Made by a program: the position numbers and the translations under genes
Shown: positions 62,847 through 64,000 of the stretch, one piece after another
Numbering within the stretch: the first letter of the stretch is position 1
Layout of the letters: each line of letters starts with the position of its first letter
The notes under the pieces: generated by a model
What the model saw: only the letters and a program-made list of their open reading frames with translations
Databases searched by the model: none
Told to the model about the DNA's origin: nothing
Origin: Cohnella mopanensis
GTDB lineage: Bacteria; Bacillota; Bacilli; Paenibacillales; Paenibacillaceae
Direction of reading: 5' to 3'
NCBI RefSeq assembly: GCF_022352055.1
Contig: NZ_JAKRWM010000002.1
Span: 248,001 to 312,000, forward strand
DNA: 64,000 nucleotides

Positions 62847-64000
62847 CGGCGAATGGATTGCCGGAACTTCCGGCAGAACGATAGATACGGTAAACCCGGC
62901 TAATGGGAAAACGCTCGGGTCCTTCACGGGAGCCTCCAAGGAAGACGTAGACTCTGCGGTGAGAGCGGCGCGGGACGCGTTCGAAGCAGGCGAATGGAAA
63001 GCGATGTCCCGCAAGGAACGGGGCAGAAGGCTGCACCGGATCTCCCAGCTGATCCGCGAGCATCAGGACGAACTGGCAACGCTGGAGTCGCTGGACAATG
63101 GCAAGCTTTATAAGGAAGCGTATAACGACGACGTGGCGGAGGCCGCCGATTTCTTCGAATATTACGCGGGATGGACGGACAAATATTACGGCGAAGTGAA
63201 TCCCGTCGAAGGCAACTTCACGAGCCTGACCACCCGCGATCCGGTCGGCGTGTGCGGCTTGATCGTACCGTGGAACTTCCCGATCGATATGGCCGCCATG
63301 AAGTTGACGCCAGCGCTGGCAATGGGCAATACGGTCGTGTTGAAACCATCCAGCGTAACCTCGCTCTCGGCGATTCGTTTATTCGAGATCATTCACGAAG
63401 CGGGAGTGCTGCCTCCGGGAGTCATTAACCTGATTCTGGGCGAAGGTCGCATCGGCTCCTACATCTCGTCGCACATGGACGTTGACAAAGTCTCCTTTAC
63501 GGGAAGCACGCAAGTCGGCAAGAAACTCGTTCACGACTCGGCGGACTCCAACTTGAAGGCGGTCACTCTGGAGCTTGGCGGCAAGTCGCCGAATATCATT
63601 TTTGCGGACGCTCCGAACTTGGATGCGGCTATCGAAAGGTCCTTCTACGGACTGTTCACCCACAAGGCGGAAAAATGCAGCGCACCGACCCGCTTGCTCG
63701 TGCAACGTCCGGTCTACGATCGGGTGGTGGAAGAGATTGCGAAATACGCCGACGGTTACCGGTGCGGGGATCCGTTCGATCCGGCAAGCGATCAAGGGCC
63801 GCAAGTGTCCCAGGCGCATATGGAAAGCATTCTTCAGTATATCGAGAGCGGCAAGGAGCAAGGTGCACGCGTAGTTGCCGGAGGTCATCGTGACACGGAT
63901 GGCGCAAACGCGGAAGGTTACTACGTCCGGCCGACGATTTTCGCCGATGTAACGAATGACATGAAAATCGCGCAAGAGGAAATTTTCGGGCCGGTGCTTT
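62782..64000 (+). CDS. Aldehyde dehydrogenase, cut by window end
   Basis: At least 406 residues, open at the right edge. ALDH family: PWNFPIDMAAMK, SFTGSTQVGKK, LELGGKSPNI, catalytic Cys299 (AEKCSAP), and EEIFGPVL near the edge. The N-terminal LYINGEWIAGTSGRTIDTVNP is typical of betaine-aldehyde dehydrogenase-like enzymes. The ATG lies 65 bases inside the lyase gene; a TTG at 62818 would shorten the overlap. Second ALDH of the operon, so the pathway probably has two aldehydes or one bifunctional substrate. Confidence 0.9.
   Translation, partial: MKAPQLEWAAKWLKATKTLYINGEWIAGTSGRTIDTVNPANGKTLGSFTGASKEDVDSAVRAARDAFEAGEWKAMSRKERGRRLHRISQLIREHQDELATLESLDNGKLYKEAYNDDVAEAADFFEYYAGWTDKYYGEVNPVEGNFTSLTTRDPVGVCGLIVPWNFPIDMAAMKLTPALAMGNTVVLKPSSVTSLSAIRLFEIIHEAGVLPPGVINLILGEGRIGSYISSHMDVDKVSFTGSTQVGKKLVHDSADSNLKAVTLELGGKSPNIIFADAPNLDAAIERSFYGLFTHKAEKCSAPTRLLVQRPVYDRVVEEIAKYADGYRCGDPFDPASDQGPQVSQAHMESILQYIESGKEQGARVVAGGHRDTDGANAEGYYVRPTIFADVTNDMKIAQEEIFGPVL

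Overview
The window looks like chromosomal DNA of a spore-forming, low-to-mid-GC Gram-positive of the Paenibacillaceae (Paenibacillus/Cohnella-like). This rests on strong AGGAGG-type ribosome binding sites with frequent TTG/GTG starts, lipobox-type lipoproteins, spoVR, helD, a yrk/cst sulfur operon, a tcy-type transporter cluster and Firmicute-type eut genes with an ANTAR regulator. The genus is an inference. There are no rRNA, tRNA, CRISPR, phage or transposase genes. The first 2.2 kb is clearly AT-richer than the rest.

Layout. 1-2113: a compact agr-like peptide signalling locus: kinase-less polytopic membrane protein, AgrB, a 42-residue AgrD-like precursor with Ser in the ring position, and a LytTR protein without receiver domain. 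2246-9338: methyltransferase, MATE exporter, SDR dehydrogenase (-), chemoreceptor, SpoVR (-). 9411-14131: a reactive-sulfur operon (TusA-rhodanese, rhodanese-MBL persulfide dioxygenase, TusA, TauE exporter, DsrE, CstR, membrane rhodanese, DUF302) with three near-identical CstR operators. 14279-22773: HelD, RecQ, DnaQ-type exonuclease (-), uracil/xanthine permease (-), an unknown protein and a lipase. 22866-33609: LysR regulator plus a cystine-type ABC transporter and flavin monooxygenases, acetyltransferase and M20 hydrolase, resembling the B. subtilis ytmI operon for salvage of S-modified cysteines; one gene here appears to start with ATT.

34070-47740: an ethanolamine-utilisation microcompartment locus (eutL, shell gene, eutE, eutM, pduL, unknown, eutN, eutS, eutP, eutW, eutV, eutA, eutB, eutC, 42-aa membrane peptide, APC permease). 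Its leader carries a terminator overlapping an ANTAR-type hexaloop hairpin, matching the EutW/EutV antitermination pair encoded inside the cluster. 48212-50941: DMT transporter and a second chemoreceptor (-).

51135-64000: a two-component system with its own quaternary-amine-type binding lipoprotein, followed by a tightly packed operon of a mandelate-racemase-type enzyme, an OpuC-like ABC transporter, two aldehyde dehydrogenases (the last cut by the window end) and an aspartase/fumarase-superfamily lyase with altered substrate loop. Together they suggest an uncharacterised catabolic pathway for a betaine-like compound, and this is the best candidate for an undescribed system alongside the agr-like locus.

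Between operons lie four arrays of short repeats, three of them hairpins, differing in sequence but mostly spaced 50-52 bp, with compensatory base changes in the stems.
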